Source of the DNA: Bacillota bacterium
GTDB lineage: Bacteria; Bacillota; Sulfobacillia; Thermaerobacterales; RSA17
Direction of reading: 5' to 3'
Assembly: GCA_017577485.1 (NCBI GenBank)
Contig: PKRI01000016.1
Location: 1-37,390, forward strand
DNA: 37,390 nt
Both the position numbers and the translations under genes were made by a program. Below, piece after piece: positions 22,726-30,499 of the stretch (within the stretch, counting starts at the first letter, position 1; every line of letters starts with the position of its first letter). The notes under the pieces are model-generated. The model worked only from the letters and a program-made list of their open reading frames with translations. It had not been told where the DNA came from and searched no databases.

Positions 22726-24020
22726 GCTGGAGCACCTCCCACGGCGGGCGGGTCGCCCCCCTGCCGGCGGCGCAGCCACCGGCGGGCCGGGCCCACCAGG
22801 TACAGGGACCCGCAGGCGCAGAGGACCGCGCCGGGCCGTGCCTCGACTTCGGCAAGGCCGCGGGCCAATCCCTCCTGCCAGGACGCGGCCTCCTCCACCG
22901 GTCCCGCCCCCGCCCGGCGGAAGGCCGCGGCCAGGTCGCCGGCGGGCAGCGCCCGGGGGTTCGGCGGCGCAACGGCCAGCACCAGGCGGCAGCGCCCGCG
23001 CCAGGCGGCGGCGGCGCCGTCCACGTCCTTGTCGGCCAGCATGCCGCAGACCAGGACCAGTTCCCTTCCGGGGAACAGCAGGTCCACGGCCCGGCGCAGC
23101 GCCGCCATGCCGGCGGGGTTGTGGGCCCCGTCCAGCAGCACCGGGGGCCGGCGCCGGGCCAGCTCGCAGCGGCCGGGCCAGCGGGCGGCCGCCAGGCCCT
23201 GCTCCACGGCCCGCCGGTCCACCCCCAGGACCCGCGCCGCCGCGGCCGCCGCCGCCGCGTTGACCGCCTGGTGGGCGCCCAGCAGCCGGCAGGCCAGGGG
23301 CCAGGGGTCTTCCCCCTCCTGCAGCAGCGTGAAGCGGGTGCCCGACAGGCTGACCTCGATACCGCCCACGTCGAATTCCCGGCCCAGGGACAGGACCGGC
23401 GCGCCCCGGCGTCGGGCTTCCCGCCGGATGACTTCCAGCGCAGCCTCCTGGGCCGTGGTGACCACCGGCACCCCGCCGCGGATGATGCCGGCCTTCTCCC
23501 GGGCGATGTCCTCGAGGGTGGGGCCCAGCCACTGCCGGTGATCCAAGGCAATGGAGGTGATGACGGCCAGGTCGGTGCGGGCGACGGCGCTGGTAGCGTC
23601 CATGGCGCCGCCCAGCCCGGCCTCCAGGATCAGCACGCCGGCCCGCGCCTCGGCCGCGGCCAGCACCGCCGCCGCCGCCAGGCGCTCGAAGGCGGTGGGC
23701 GGGTCCGATTCCGCGGCGGCTCCCCCGCTCTCGGCGGCGGCGTCCACCTTCCCGAGCCACCGCCGCATCCGCCGCAGGCCCACGGGCCGGCCGTCCAGCA
23801 GCAGCGATTGTCCTTCGTGGTCCAGGGGAGGCGAGATGAACAGGGCGGTGCGGCGACCGGCAGCCCGCAGGATGGACTCCAGCATGGCGGCCGTGGAGCC
23901 CTTGCCGTTGGTGCCGGCCACCTGCACGATGCAGGGGATGCTGCGGTCGGGAGCGCCCAGGGCGTCCAGCAGGCGCCGGGTCCGCTCGGGACCCGGCTTC
24001 ATGACCAGGGACCCGCTCAC
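22722..24020 (-). CDS. folC: Folylpolyglutamate synthase / dihydrofolate synthase
   Basis: About 432 residues. The Mur-ligase-type P-loop GTNGKGST is at residues 36-43, and the C-terminal domain has LDGAHNPAG. The enzyme adds glutamate to dihydropteroate and extends polyglutamate tails on folates, the step after FolP, whose gene is directly upstream. The family often does both jobs in bacteria. The GTG start overlaps the folP stop (GTGA), and an ATG at residue 7 is a possible alternative. The internal stretch around 90-110 (AAAESGG and similar) is a low-complexity linker before the conserved domain. No other folate gene (folB, folK, folE) is present in the window. Confidence 0.92.
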   Translation of the reverse strand: MSGSLVMKPGPERTRRLLDALGAPDRSIPCIVQVAGTNGKGSTAAMLESILRAAGRRTALFISPPLDHEGQSLLLDGRPVGLRRMRRWLGKVDAAAESGGAAAESDPPTAFERLAAAAVLAAAEARAGVLILEAGLGGAMDATSAVARTDLAVITSIALDHRQWLGPTLEDIAREKAGIIRGGVPVVTTAQEAALEVIRREARRRGAPVLSLGREFDVGGIEVSLSGTRFTLLQEGEDPWPLACRLLGAHQAVNAAAAAAAARVLGVDRRAVEQGLAAARWPGRCELARRRPPVLLDGAHNPAGMAALRRAVDLLFPGRELVLVCGMLADKDVDGAAAAWRGRCRLVLAVAPPNPRALPAGDLAAAFRRAGAGPVEEAASWQEGLARGLAEVEARPGAVLCACGSLYLVGPARRWLRRRQGGDPPAVGGAPA

Positions 24021-24913
24021 GGGGCGCCCGGCTCACCCACGCCGCGCATCACCGCGTCGGCGGTGCGGACCACCCGGACGGCCGCCCGCACGTCGTGGAC
24101 CCGCACGAAGTCCACGCCCTGGGCCACGGCCAGGGCCGTGACGGCGCCGGTGGCTTCCTCGCGCTGGTCCACGGGCAGGTCCAGCAGCCGGCCCAGGGTG
24201 CTCTTGCGGGACGGGCCCAGCAGCGTCGGCAGCCCGAACACCTTGAGCCGGCTCAATTCCCGCACCAGCTGGAAGTTCTGGCGGTCGGTCTTGCCGAAGC
24301 CGAAACCCGGGTCCACGATCAGGTTCCGCCGCGGCACCCCCGCGGCCTCGGCCCGGGCGATGCTGCGGCCGAGGCCGTCCAGGACGTCCTCCCATACGTC
24401 GCCGGGGTAAGGATCGTCGAAGGGGCGCCGGTGCATGAGGATCACGGGGACCCCGGCCGCCGCCGCCAGCGGCGCCATGTCGGGGTCCGCGCTGAGGCCC
24501 GAGATGTCGTTGATCAGGTCGGCCCCCTCCCGCAGGGCCGCCTCGGCCACCCGGGCCTTATAGGTGTCCACCGAGATGGGCACGTCCACGGCCCGGCGCA
24601 CCGCCCGCAGCGCCGGCAGCAGGCGGGCCAGTTCGGTGGCGGCGTCCACCGGCTCGCTGCCCGGGCGCGTGGACTCGGCCCCCAGGTCCAGCAGGTCGGC
24701 CCCCTGGGCCACCAGTTCCCGGGCCCGCTGGGCGGCCCGGTCCGGATCCAGGCACAGCCCCCCGTCCGAGAAGGAATCGGGGGTGACGTTGATGATGCCC
24801 ATCACGTAGGTGCGGGCACCCAGGGGGAACAGGCGGCCGCCGATCCGCAGCACGCCGCCGGCCGGCGAGACGCCGTTGGCCTGCCGGGCGCCGTTCAGCG
24901 GCCCGTCAGCCAC
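24017..24913 (-). CDS. folP: Dihydropteroate synthase
   Basis: About 298 residues. It joins 6-hydroxymethyl-7,8-dihydropterin pyrophosphate with p-aminobenzoate and is the sulfonamide target. The pterin-site motif MGIINVTPDSFSDGG is at residues 38-52, ESTRPGS is near 80-86, ISVDTYK near 117, DPGFGFGKT in the middle of the C-terminal half, and GPSRKS after it. The TIM-barrel motifs are all intact. The GTG at 24913 has GGAGGAG 9 bases upstream and overlaps the hemQ end by 19 bases. The first 20 residues are a hydrophilic extension. Coupled to folC. Confidence 0.94.
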   Translation of the reverse strand: MADGPLNGARQANGVSPAGGVLRIGGRLFPLGARTYVMGIINVTPDSFSDGGLCLDPDRAAQRARELVAQGADLLDLGAESTRPGSEPVDAATELARLLPALRAVRRAVDVPISVDTYKARVAEAALREGADLINDISGLSADPDMAPLAAAAGVPVILMHRRPFDDPYPGDVWEDVLDGLGRSIARAEAAGVPRRNLIVDPGFGFGKTDRQNFQLVRELSRLKVFGLPTLLGPSRKSTLGRLLDLPVDQREEATGAVTALAVAQGVDFVRVHDVRAAVRVVRTADAVMRGVGEPGAP

Positions 24914-25647
24914 CGGAAGAACTCCTCCGGTTCCCGGCGCAGGCCCACGTAGAAGGGCCCGAACAGGCCGAAACGGGCGCTGGCCTCGTCAAAGCGCATC
25001 TCGTAGACCAGTTTCTTGAAGTTCAGCGGGTCGTCGGAGAACAGGGTGACCCCCCACTCCCAGTCGTCGAGCCCGGTGGAGCCGCTGATCATCTGGGTCA
25101 CCCGGTCGCCGTAGCGGCGCCCCACCTCTCCGTGCTCCCGCATCATCTTACGGCGCCGGTCAAAGTCCTCCCAGTACCAGTTGTCCTGGCCCTCGCGCTT
25201 CTTGCTCATTGGGTAGAAGCAGACGGCCCGGGACCTGGGCAGAATGGGATACAGCCGCCGCTGCACCCCGGGGTTGGCGCGCATTTCTTCAACGTTGCCG
25301 TCGGGGTTGTAGAAGCTGACCTCCACCACCGACACATACGAGGTGGTCCGCACCAGGAAGTCGTTGAGCCGCGTGCGGGCCAGGGCGTCTTCCAGGGCGC
25401 TCAACTGGGCGATGTCGGGACGGAGATGGAGGAACAGCAGGTCCGCCTTGTGGCCCAGCACCCGGTAGAGGCCGCTGGAGCCCTCCCCGGCGTCGCGGGC
25501 CTCGACGGCCTCGGCCAGGTAGTCGGCCGCCTCGCGGGCCGCCGCCTCGCGCTCCGCCTCGGGCAGGGCCTTCCACCGGGCCCAGTCCAGGCTGCGGAAA
25601 TCGTGGAGAACCCACCAGCCTTCGAGGGTCTCGGGGGCACGGTTCAT
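24895..25647 (-). CDS. hemQ: Coproheme decarboxylase (chlorite dismutase-like protein)
   Basis: About 250 residues, matching Gram-positive HemQ/ChdC. It oxidatively decarboxylates coproheme III to heme b, the last step of the coproporphyrin-dependent pathway. Conserved features visible are Tyr145 and Lys149 in FYPMSKK (the catalytic tyrosine and a propionate-binding lysine), the following NWYWEDF, the proximal histidine candidate His172 in MMREHGEVGRRYG, and the C-terminal signature TGLDDWEWGVTLF then FKKLVYEMRFDE. It lacks the arrangement of true chlorite dismutases. The ATG at 25647 has GGAGGTG about 8 bases upstream. First gene of an operon with folP, folC and an alcohol dehydrogenase, all overlapping. 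The other heme genes are not in the window. Confidence 0.94.
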   Translation of the reverse strand: MNRAPETLEGWWVLHDFRSLDWARWKALPEAEREAAAREAADYLAEAVEARDAGEGSSGLYRVLGHKADLLFLHLRPDIAQLSALEDALARTRLNDFLVRTTSYVSVVEVSFYNPDGNVEEMRANPGVQRRLYPILPRSRAVCFYPMSKKREGQDNWYWEDFDRRRKMMREHGEVGRRYGDRVTQMISGSTGLDDWEWGVTLFSDDPLNFKKLVYEMRFDEASARFGLFGPFYVGLRREPEEFFRWLTGR

Positions 25648-25763
25648 GGCCGGACACCTCCACCCCACAGCATGCCCCAGGGGCGGCGGGCCGGCAAGGC
25701 GGCAGGACCGGCGGCGGCCGTGGGAAAGGTCCGCTTAGTATCCCTGGAAAGGGTCCGCTGGCG

Positions 25764-26573
25764 GTGGAGTACACGTGGCTGCCGCTGGGGTTCGCCGTGG
25801 CGGTGCTGGGGGCCATGGTGGGCGTGGGCGGCGGGCTGGTGTTCGTGCCGGCCCTGATCTACATCTACGGTTTCCCCCACCCGCAGGCAGCGGGCACGTC
25901 GCTGGCGGTGGTGACGCTGTCGGCGGCGGCGGCCACGCTGGGCTACTGGCGTGAGGGCAAGATCGTCGCCGCCGGCGGCGTGCGCTTCGCCCTGGCCGGC
26001 ATCCCCGGCAGCCTGCTGGGCGTCTACGCCTCGGCCCACATCCCCGCTTCCGCTTTCCGGGCCGCCTTCGCCGCCATCCTGCTGCTGCTGGCGGCCATTC
26101 TGGTGCGCAACCAGGCGGCATCGGTCACAGGCCCCTGGCGCCGGCTGTGGCGGGTGGTGCCCCTGGGACCGGTGCGCCGCCGGCGCCTGCGGACCGCGGC
26201 CGGCGAGGAGTACCGCTTCCTGGCCAACGAGAACCTGGGCGTTGTGGCCGCCACCGCGGCGGCCTTCGTCGGCGGCCTGCTGGGCATCGGCGGCGGGATC
26301 CTGCTGGTGCCCGCCATGCTGTATCTGGTGGGCTACCCGCCCCAGGTGGCCGCGGCCACCGCCCAGCTGACCGTGTTCAGCAACGCCGTGGTGGGCGCCG
26401 CGGCCCACGCCTGGTTGGGCCACGTGGACTGGCACGCCGTGCTGCTGCTGGGCCTGGGCGCGTCCCTGGGCGGGCCCGCCGGCGTCCGCCTGGCCCGCCG
26501 CGTCAACGGCCGGGTGCTGATGCTGCTGCTGGCGCTCCTGCTGGCGGCCTCGGCCGTGCGAATGCTGTGGTGA
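25764..26573 (+). CDS. TauE/SafE (TSUP) family transporter
   Basis: About 269 residues of largely hydrophobic sequence, in two homologous halves of about four helices each. The first half has MVGVGGGLVFVPALIYIYGFPHPQAAGTSL and the second GLLGIGGGILLVPAMLYLVGYPPQVAAATAQL; this G-x-G-G-G-x-x-x-V-P repeat followed by A-G/A-T is the family signature. Members move sulfite, sulfonates or other small organic anions across the membrane; the substrate is unknown. A basic cytoplasmic loop (about 125-155) joins the halves. The GTG at 25764 has GGAAAGGG about 11 bases upstream. A direct repeat lies just upstream. The gene ends 42 bases before the convergent DUF421 gene. Confidence 0.9.
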   Translation: MEYTWLPLGFAVAVLGAMVGVGGGLVFVPALIYIYGFPHPQAAGTSLAVVTLSAAAATLGYWREGKIVAAGGVRFALAGIPGSLLGVYASAHIPASAFRAAFAAILLLLAAILVRNQAASVTGPWRRLWRVVPLGPVRRRRLRTAAGEEYRFLANENLGVVAATAAAFVGGLLGIGGGILLVPAMLYLVGYPPQVAAATAQLTVFSNAVVGAAAHAWLGHVDWHAVLLLGLGASLGGPAGVRLARRVNGRVLMLLLALLLAASAVRMLW

Positions 26574-26615
26574 GGGGCCGCTGCGGCCGCCCCGGGTCGA
26601 TGGGAGCGCCCGCCG

Positions 26616-27347
26616 TCACTGGATGTACCGGCGCAGGGCGCGGCGGACCCGGGCCGCCTCCTCCGCCAGGCCCGTGCAGAACCGGCGGTCGTCGGGGTCG
26701 CGGGCCTGCCGGGCCAGGCTCTCCATGACCGCCTCGAACCGGAGCAGGTCGGCTCCCACCAGTTTCGCGGAAGCGTTGTCCGGGGGCCTCCCCGCGCCGG
26801 TGGCGGCGGCAGCGCCTCTGCCGGTCCCGGCCCCGCCGCCGGGCGCCGCCAGGCCCAGGTCCTGCGGCGTCACCGGTTGATGCTGCTTCTTGAGCAGTAC
26901 CGACACCTGGCCGCTGGTCTCCAGCAGGGCCGCCTGCACCTGGGTCACATCGAAGACCTGCCGCTGGCGCAGCAGCATCATCAACTCGTCGACGCTGATC
27001 CGTTCCTTGCGCAGGTGGGACGCCAGGATGCGGCCGTCGCGGACCACGGGCACGGGCCGGCCGTCCACCAGGTGGCGAAACCACCGGCTCCGGACCTCCC
27101 CCTGGGCGATCAGCACCGTCAGCAGCACCCAGGTCAGCACCCCGGTCATGGACGACAGGAACTGGTTTTCCAGCTCCACCACGGCCGTCGACACCATCGA
27201 ACCGATGGTGATGCCCACCACGTAATCGAAGAAGGTCAACTGGGCCACCTGGCGCTTGCCCAGCATCCGGGTCAGGGTCAGCAGCGCCCCGTAAGCCAGG
27301 ACGGCCCGCAGCATCACCAGCAGCGAGTCGGGCACGGCCGCCATCAC
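26616..27347 (-). CDS. DUF421 (YetF/YcaP-like) membrane protein
   Basis: About 243 residues. Three N-terminal transmembrane helices fill about residues 8-80, including LGKRQVAQLTFFDYVVGITIGSM, which is the family hallmark. A soluble domain around 90-150 follows, with LASHLRKERISVDELMMLLRQ. A Gly/Ala/Pro-rich linker (about 170-195) and a C-terminal helical stretch are extra relative to many members. The family's role is unresolved; in Bacillus and Clostridia such genes accompany spoVA and DUF1657 genes. The start is GTG at 27347, or the ATG directly behind it. It is divergent from the DUF1657-like and DUF4363-like genes, which makes a shared control region of about 145 bases likely. Confidence 0.88.
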   Translation of the reverse strand: MMAAVPDSLLVMLRAVLAYGALLTLTRMLGKRQVAQLTFFDYVVGITIGSMVSTAVVELENQFLSSMTGVLTWVLLTVLIAQGEVRSRWFRHLVDGRPVPVVRDGRILASHLRKERISVDELMMLLRQRQVFDVTQVQAALLETSGQVSVLLKKQHQPVTPQDLGLAAPGGGAGTGRGAAAATGAGRPPDNASAKLVGADLLRFEAVMESLARQARDPDDRRFCTGLAEEAARVRRALRRYIQ

Positions 27348-27491
27348 CTCGCCTGCTTACTTTCCGCCGGGCCGCGGCCGCCCATGCCCGCACGACCCCG
27401 TGCCCATCCAGGCATTCCCGCCCGGCCCGCCGGCGGGCACGCGCCGGGAGCGCCGTGCCGGCCGGCCACCCTAAGCCCGGAGGGATGCGCC

Positions 27492-27704
27492 GTGACCGGG
27501 GAACCGCAACTGCTGGAGGCGGCCGCCGCGCTGAAGTCGGCCCTGGCGTCGCTGCAGCGGCTGGCCGCCGACCATCCCGATGCCGGGGCCCGGCCCACCT
27601 TCACCGAGCAGGAGCAGCGGGTCCGCGCCATGCTGGACCGCCTGGAAGACCGCCTGCGCCAGGGCCGTGCCTCCGCCGGGACGACCGGGGGCACGGCGCC
27701 GTGA
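27492..27704 (+). CDS. Small DUF1657-like protein
   Basis: About 70 residues, soluble, mostly helical. The pattern LLEAAAALKSALASLQRLA, then a stretch of about 15 residues, then EQRVRAMLDRLEDRLRQ resembles DUF1657 proteins (about 68 residues, with an ALKSAxASL-like first helix and an acidic/basic second helix). The GTG has GGAGGG 7 bases upstream, and the stop overlaps the next start (GTGA). DUF1657 genes in spore formers are usually beside DUF421 and spoVA genes, which supports the call since a DUF421 gene is next door. Function is unknown. The assignment rests on my reading of the pattern and would need a profile search. Confidence 0.6.
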   Translation: MTGEPQLLEAAAALKSALASLQRLAADHPDAGARPTFTEQEQRVRAMLDRLEDRLRQGRASAGTTGGTAP

Positions 27705-28057
27705 GGGCGGCGCTGGTCACGGCCCTGATCCTGGCCGCCATCGTCTGGGTGGACCTGCAGGTGCCGCTGGTGGGGCTGACGCCCGCTGTCCGCGACCTGG
27801 ACCGGAAGCTGGATCACCTGGTCCAGGACCTGGAGGCCGGCGACACGGCCGCGGCCCGCGAGCGGCTCAGCCAGATCCGCCGGGACTGGCGGCGGATGGA
27901 GGTGGGCCTGTCGCTGCTGGCCGACAAGACGTCCCGGCACCGGTTCGAGGAACTGCTGGAGCGCGTGGACGCCGGGCTCCGGGCCGGATTCCCGGCCCAG
28001 GCGGCACCCGACGCCGCGGAGTTGCGGCAGGTGTGGTACGAGATCCTGTCGCCGTGA
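27701..28057 (+). CDS. DUF4363-like membrane-anchored protein
   Basis: About 118 residues. It has one N-terminal hydrophobic segment (ALVTALILAAIVWVDL) and then an extracytoplasmic helical domain rich in Leu, Arg and Asp, with RLSQIRRDWRRMEVGLSLLADK and HRFEELLERVDAGL. Size and layout resemble the DUF4363 family of Firmicutes, whose genes often sit beside DUF421 genes. The GTG start overlaps the stop of the DUF1657-like gene, so the two are co-translated. Function unknown. The gene ends 44 bases before the arginine promoter. Confidence 0.6.
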   Translation: MRAALVTALILAAIVWVDLQVPLVGLTPAVRDLDRKLDHLVQDLEAGDTAAARERLSQIRRDWRRMEVGLSLLADKTSRHRFEELLERVDAGLRAGFPAQAAPDAAELRQVWYEILSP

Positions 28058-28100
28058 CGGCGCCGGCCGCCGTGCCCGCCCGTACCCCCTGCCCATCTGG

Positions 28101-28130
28101 TTGCATAAACATACAAAGCGCTGTTATACT
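28101..28130 (+). promoter_or_regulatory. Promoter of the arginine operon
   Basis: TTGCAT (-35) and TATACT (-10, 5 of 6 matches) are separated by 18 bases. The -10 is also preceded by TG one base before it (TGTTATACT), an extended -10. The argC start is 39 bases downstream of the -10. The AT-rich patch is distinct from its surroundings, and the ARG box overlaps the -35 and spacer, as in repressed arginine promoters. Confidence 0.75.
28102..28115 (+). promoter_or_regulatory. ARG box (ArgR/AhrC operator)
   Basis: TGCATAAACATACA fits the ArgR/AhrC pattern TG-n-AT-WWWW-AT-n-CA at all conserved positions except one base of the central W run. It is a near-perfect dyad. It overlaps the -35 hexamer by five bases, so an arginine-loaded ArgR hexamer would block RNA polymerase. 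A second, poorer candidate lies over the -10 region. No argR gene is in the window. Confidence 0.7.
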
Positions 28131-28168
28131 TATGCCTCGATTGAGAGAGGAATCGGGGTGACCGGGCG

Positions 28169-29245
28169 TTGCTGCGTGCTGTGATCTGGGGCGTGACCGG
28201 CTATGCCGGCCGTGAACTGGCCCGCATCCTGCTGGGGCACCCGGAGGTGGAACTGGCCGCGGCCGTCAGCCGGGAGCCGCCGTCCCATCACCTGGCCGGC
28301 GTCCACCCGAGCTTCGCGGCCCTGCCGGGGGCGTCCCGCGTCCCCCTGCTGCCGGCCGACCCGGCCCCCGACCTGACGGGCATCGACGTGGTCTTCTTCG
28401 CCCTTCCCCACGGGGCGTCGGCGGTGCCTGCCGCGGCAGCCCTGGAAGCGGGGTGCCGGGTCGTCGACCTGGGCGCCGACTTCCGGCTGCGGGACCCGGC
28501 GGTCTACGAGCAGTGGTACGGCATCCGCCACCCGGTCCCCCACCTGCTGGAAGAGGCGGTCTACGGCCTGCCGGAGTGGACGAGCCGCCTCTACGGGGGA
28601 CAGGATCCCCTGCCCCAGGCGCGTCTGGTGGCGGCGCCCGGGTGCTACCCCACCGGCGCCCTGCTGGCCCTGCTGCCCCTGGCCGCCGCCGGCCTGGTGG
28701 ACCCCGACAGCATCGTCATCGACAGCAAGTCCGGCACGTCCGGGGCAGGCCGCTGGCCGGGCGACGCCTTCACCTTCAGCGAGGTGGACGGCAGCGTCCG
28801 GGCGTATAAGGTTGCGTCGCACCGGCATACGCCGGAGATCGAGCAGGCCCTGGGCATGGCCGGGTGCAGCGGGCCCGTGTCCTTCACCCCGCACCTGATT
28901 CCCATGTCGCGGGGCATCCTGACCACGGCCTACGCGCGCCTGGCCGGGGGCATGAACATCGAAGCCGGTGCCCGCGCCGCGGCCGAGGCGTTCGCTGAAG
29001 CGTACGCCGCCGCCCCCTTCGTCCACGCGGCGCCGCCGGGGGCGCAGCCGGAGACGGCCTGGGTGCGCGGTTCCAACCACGCCTTTTACCAGGTGACGGC
29101 CGACCCGCGCACCGGCCGCCTGGTCATCACCACCGCCATCGATAATCTGGGCAAGGGCGCCGCCGGGCAGGCGGTGCAGTGCATGAACCGCATGTTCGGG
29201 CTGCCCGAAACCGCCGGTCTTGACCATGGAGGTCTGACGCCATGA
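28169..29245 (+). CDS. argC: N-acetyl-gamma-glutamyl-phosphate reductase
   Basis: About 358 residues. It reduces N-acetylglutamyl phosphate to the semialdehyde with NADPH, the third step of arginine synthesis. The N-terminal Rossmann motif reads VTGYAGRE, the catalytic cysteine is Cys159 in APGCYPTGA, and the substrate region SGTSGAGR and SHRHTPEIEQALG follow; these are typical of type 1 ArgC. The start is a TTG at 28169 after CGGGGTGA, with a GTG four codons later as an alternative. It is the first gene behind the ARG-box promoter, and its stop overlaps the argJ start (ATGA). Confidence 0.93.
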   Translation: MLRAVIWGVTGYAGRELARILLGHPEVELAAAVSREPPSHHLAGVHPSFAALPGASRVPLLPADPAPDLTGIDVVFFALPHGASAVPAAAALEAGCRVVDLGADFRLRDPAVYEQWYGIRHPVPHLLEEAVYGLPEWTSRLYGGQDPLPQARLVAAPGCYPTGALLALLPLAAAGLVDPDSIVIDSKSGTSGAGRWPGDAFTFSEVDGSVRAYKVASHRHTPEIEQALGMAGCSGPVSFTPHLIPMSRGILTTAYARLAGGMNIEAGARAAAEAFAEAYAAAPFVHAAPPGAQPETAWVRGSNHAFYQVTADPRTGRLVITTAIDNLGKGAAGQAVQCMNRMFGLPETAGLDHGGLTP

Positions 29246-30483
29246 ACACCGCCACGGACCAGTCGATCACCGAGATCGACGGCGGGATCACCGCCGTCGA
29301 CGGCATGCGGGCGGCGGGCCTGCACGCCGGCATCAAGAAGCACAAGCCGGACCTGGCGCTGGTGGCGGCGCCCCGGCGATGCCCCGCCGCGGCCGTTTAC
29401 ACCCGCAATGCCGTGCAGGCGGCGCCCCTTCACGTGACCCGCCGCCACCTGGCCGACGGCCACGCCCAGGCCGTGGTGGTGGTCAGCGGCATCGCCAACA
29501 CCTGCACCGGCCGGCAGGGGCTCCTGGACGCCGAGGCCATGGCGGCCCTGGCCGCCGACGCCCTGGGCATCGACCCGGCCGACGTCATCGTGGCGTCGAC
29601 GGGCGTCATCGGCCCACACCTGCCCATGGACCGGGTGGCGGCCGGCATCCGGGCCGCGGCGGCGGCCCTGTCGCCCGCCGGCGGCCGGGACGCCGCGGTG
29701 GCCATCATGACCACCGACACCCGGCCCAAGGAAGCGGCGTACCGCGTGGCGCTGCCGTCGGGCACCGTGGTCACCGTGGGCGGCATGGCCAAGGGTTCCG
29801 GAATGATTCATCCCGACATGGCCACCATGCTGGCCTTCCTGGCCACCGACGCCCCGGTGGCGCCCGGCCACCTGCAGGAGGCGCTGCGGCAGGCGGTGGA
29901 CGACACCTTCAACCTGATCACGGTGGACGGCGACACCAGCCCCAACGACATGGTGGCGGTGCTGGCCACCGGCACCGCAGTCGGCGCTGCCCTGGAACCG
30001 GGCAGCGCCGACTGGGACGCCTTCGTGGCGGGGCTGACGGCGGCGTGCCGGTCCCTGGCCCGGCAGATCGTGGCCGACGGCGAGGGTGCCACCCGCACCT
30101 TCGCGGTGCGGGTCACCGGCGCGGCCACCCGGGACGACGCCCGCCGCGCGGCCCGGGCCGTGGCGGCCTCCAGCCTGGTCAAGACGGCGGTCTACGGCCG
30201 CGACGCCAACTGGGGCCGCGTGCTGACGGCGGCGGGCGCCTCGGGCGCGGCCATGGACCCGGACCGGGCATCGCTGTCCATGGAGCACGAGGGGACCTCC
30301 ATCCCCCTCTTCCGGGACGGCGCGCCGCTGCCGGTGGACGAGGAGGCGGCCACCCGCATGCTGGGCATGGACGGCGTCACGTTCGTGCTGGACCTGGGCA
30401 CCGGCGGCGACGCCGGGGCCGTGGCATGGGGCTGCGACCTCACGGAGAAATACGTCCAGATTAACGCAGCGTACCGGACCTGA
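29242..30483 (+). CDS. argJ: Glutamate N-acetyltransferase / amino-acid acetyltransferase
   Basis: About 413 residues. It moves the acetyl group from N-acetylornithine to glutamate, closing the cyclic arginine pathway; many thermophile ArgJ enzymes also use acetyl-CoA. The self-cleavage site lies in KGSGMIHPDMATMLAF, with Thr195 as the nucleophile, giving alpha (1-194) and beta (195-413) chains. DTSPNDM and GRDANWGR are also family motifs. Because the operon contains argJ and no argA is seen, the pathway is probably cyclic. Its ATG overlaps the argC stop. The fused argBD gene follows 16 bases later. Confidence 0.94.
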   Translation: MNTATDQSITEIDGGITAVDGMRAAGLHAGIKKHKPDLALVAAPRRCPAAAVYTRNAVQAAPLHVTRRHLADGHAQAVVVVSGIANTCTGRQGLLDAEAMAALAADALGIDPADVIVASTGVIGPHLPMDRVAAGIRAAAAALSPAGGRDAAVAIMTTDTRPKEAAYRVALPSGTVVTVGGMAKGSGMIHPDMATMLAFLATDAPVAPGHLQEALRQAVDDTFNLITVDGDTSPNDMVAVLATGTAVGAALEPGSADWDAFVAGLTAACRSLARQIVADGEGATRTFAVRVTGAATRDDARRAARAVAASSLVKTAVYGRDANWGRVLTAAGASGAAMDPDRASLSMEHEGTSIPLFRDGAPLPVDEEAATRMLGMDGVTFVLDLGTGGDAGAVAWGCDLTEKYVQINAAYRT

Positions 30484-30499
30484 GGAGGGCACGGGATTC

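Noticed and set aside
24895..25647. Chlorite dismutase activity for the HemQ protein
   Set aside because: The catalytic tyrosine region FYPMSKK and the Gram-positive HemQ signatures mark a coproheme decarboxylase; true chlorite dismutases have a distal arginine context that I do not see.
27425..27438. Perfect 14-base palindrome GCCCGCCGGCGGGC between the DUF421 and DUF1657-like genes
   Set aside because: All G and C; such palindromes are expected by chance in sequence this GC-rich. It might still be an operator, but nothing else supports it.
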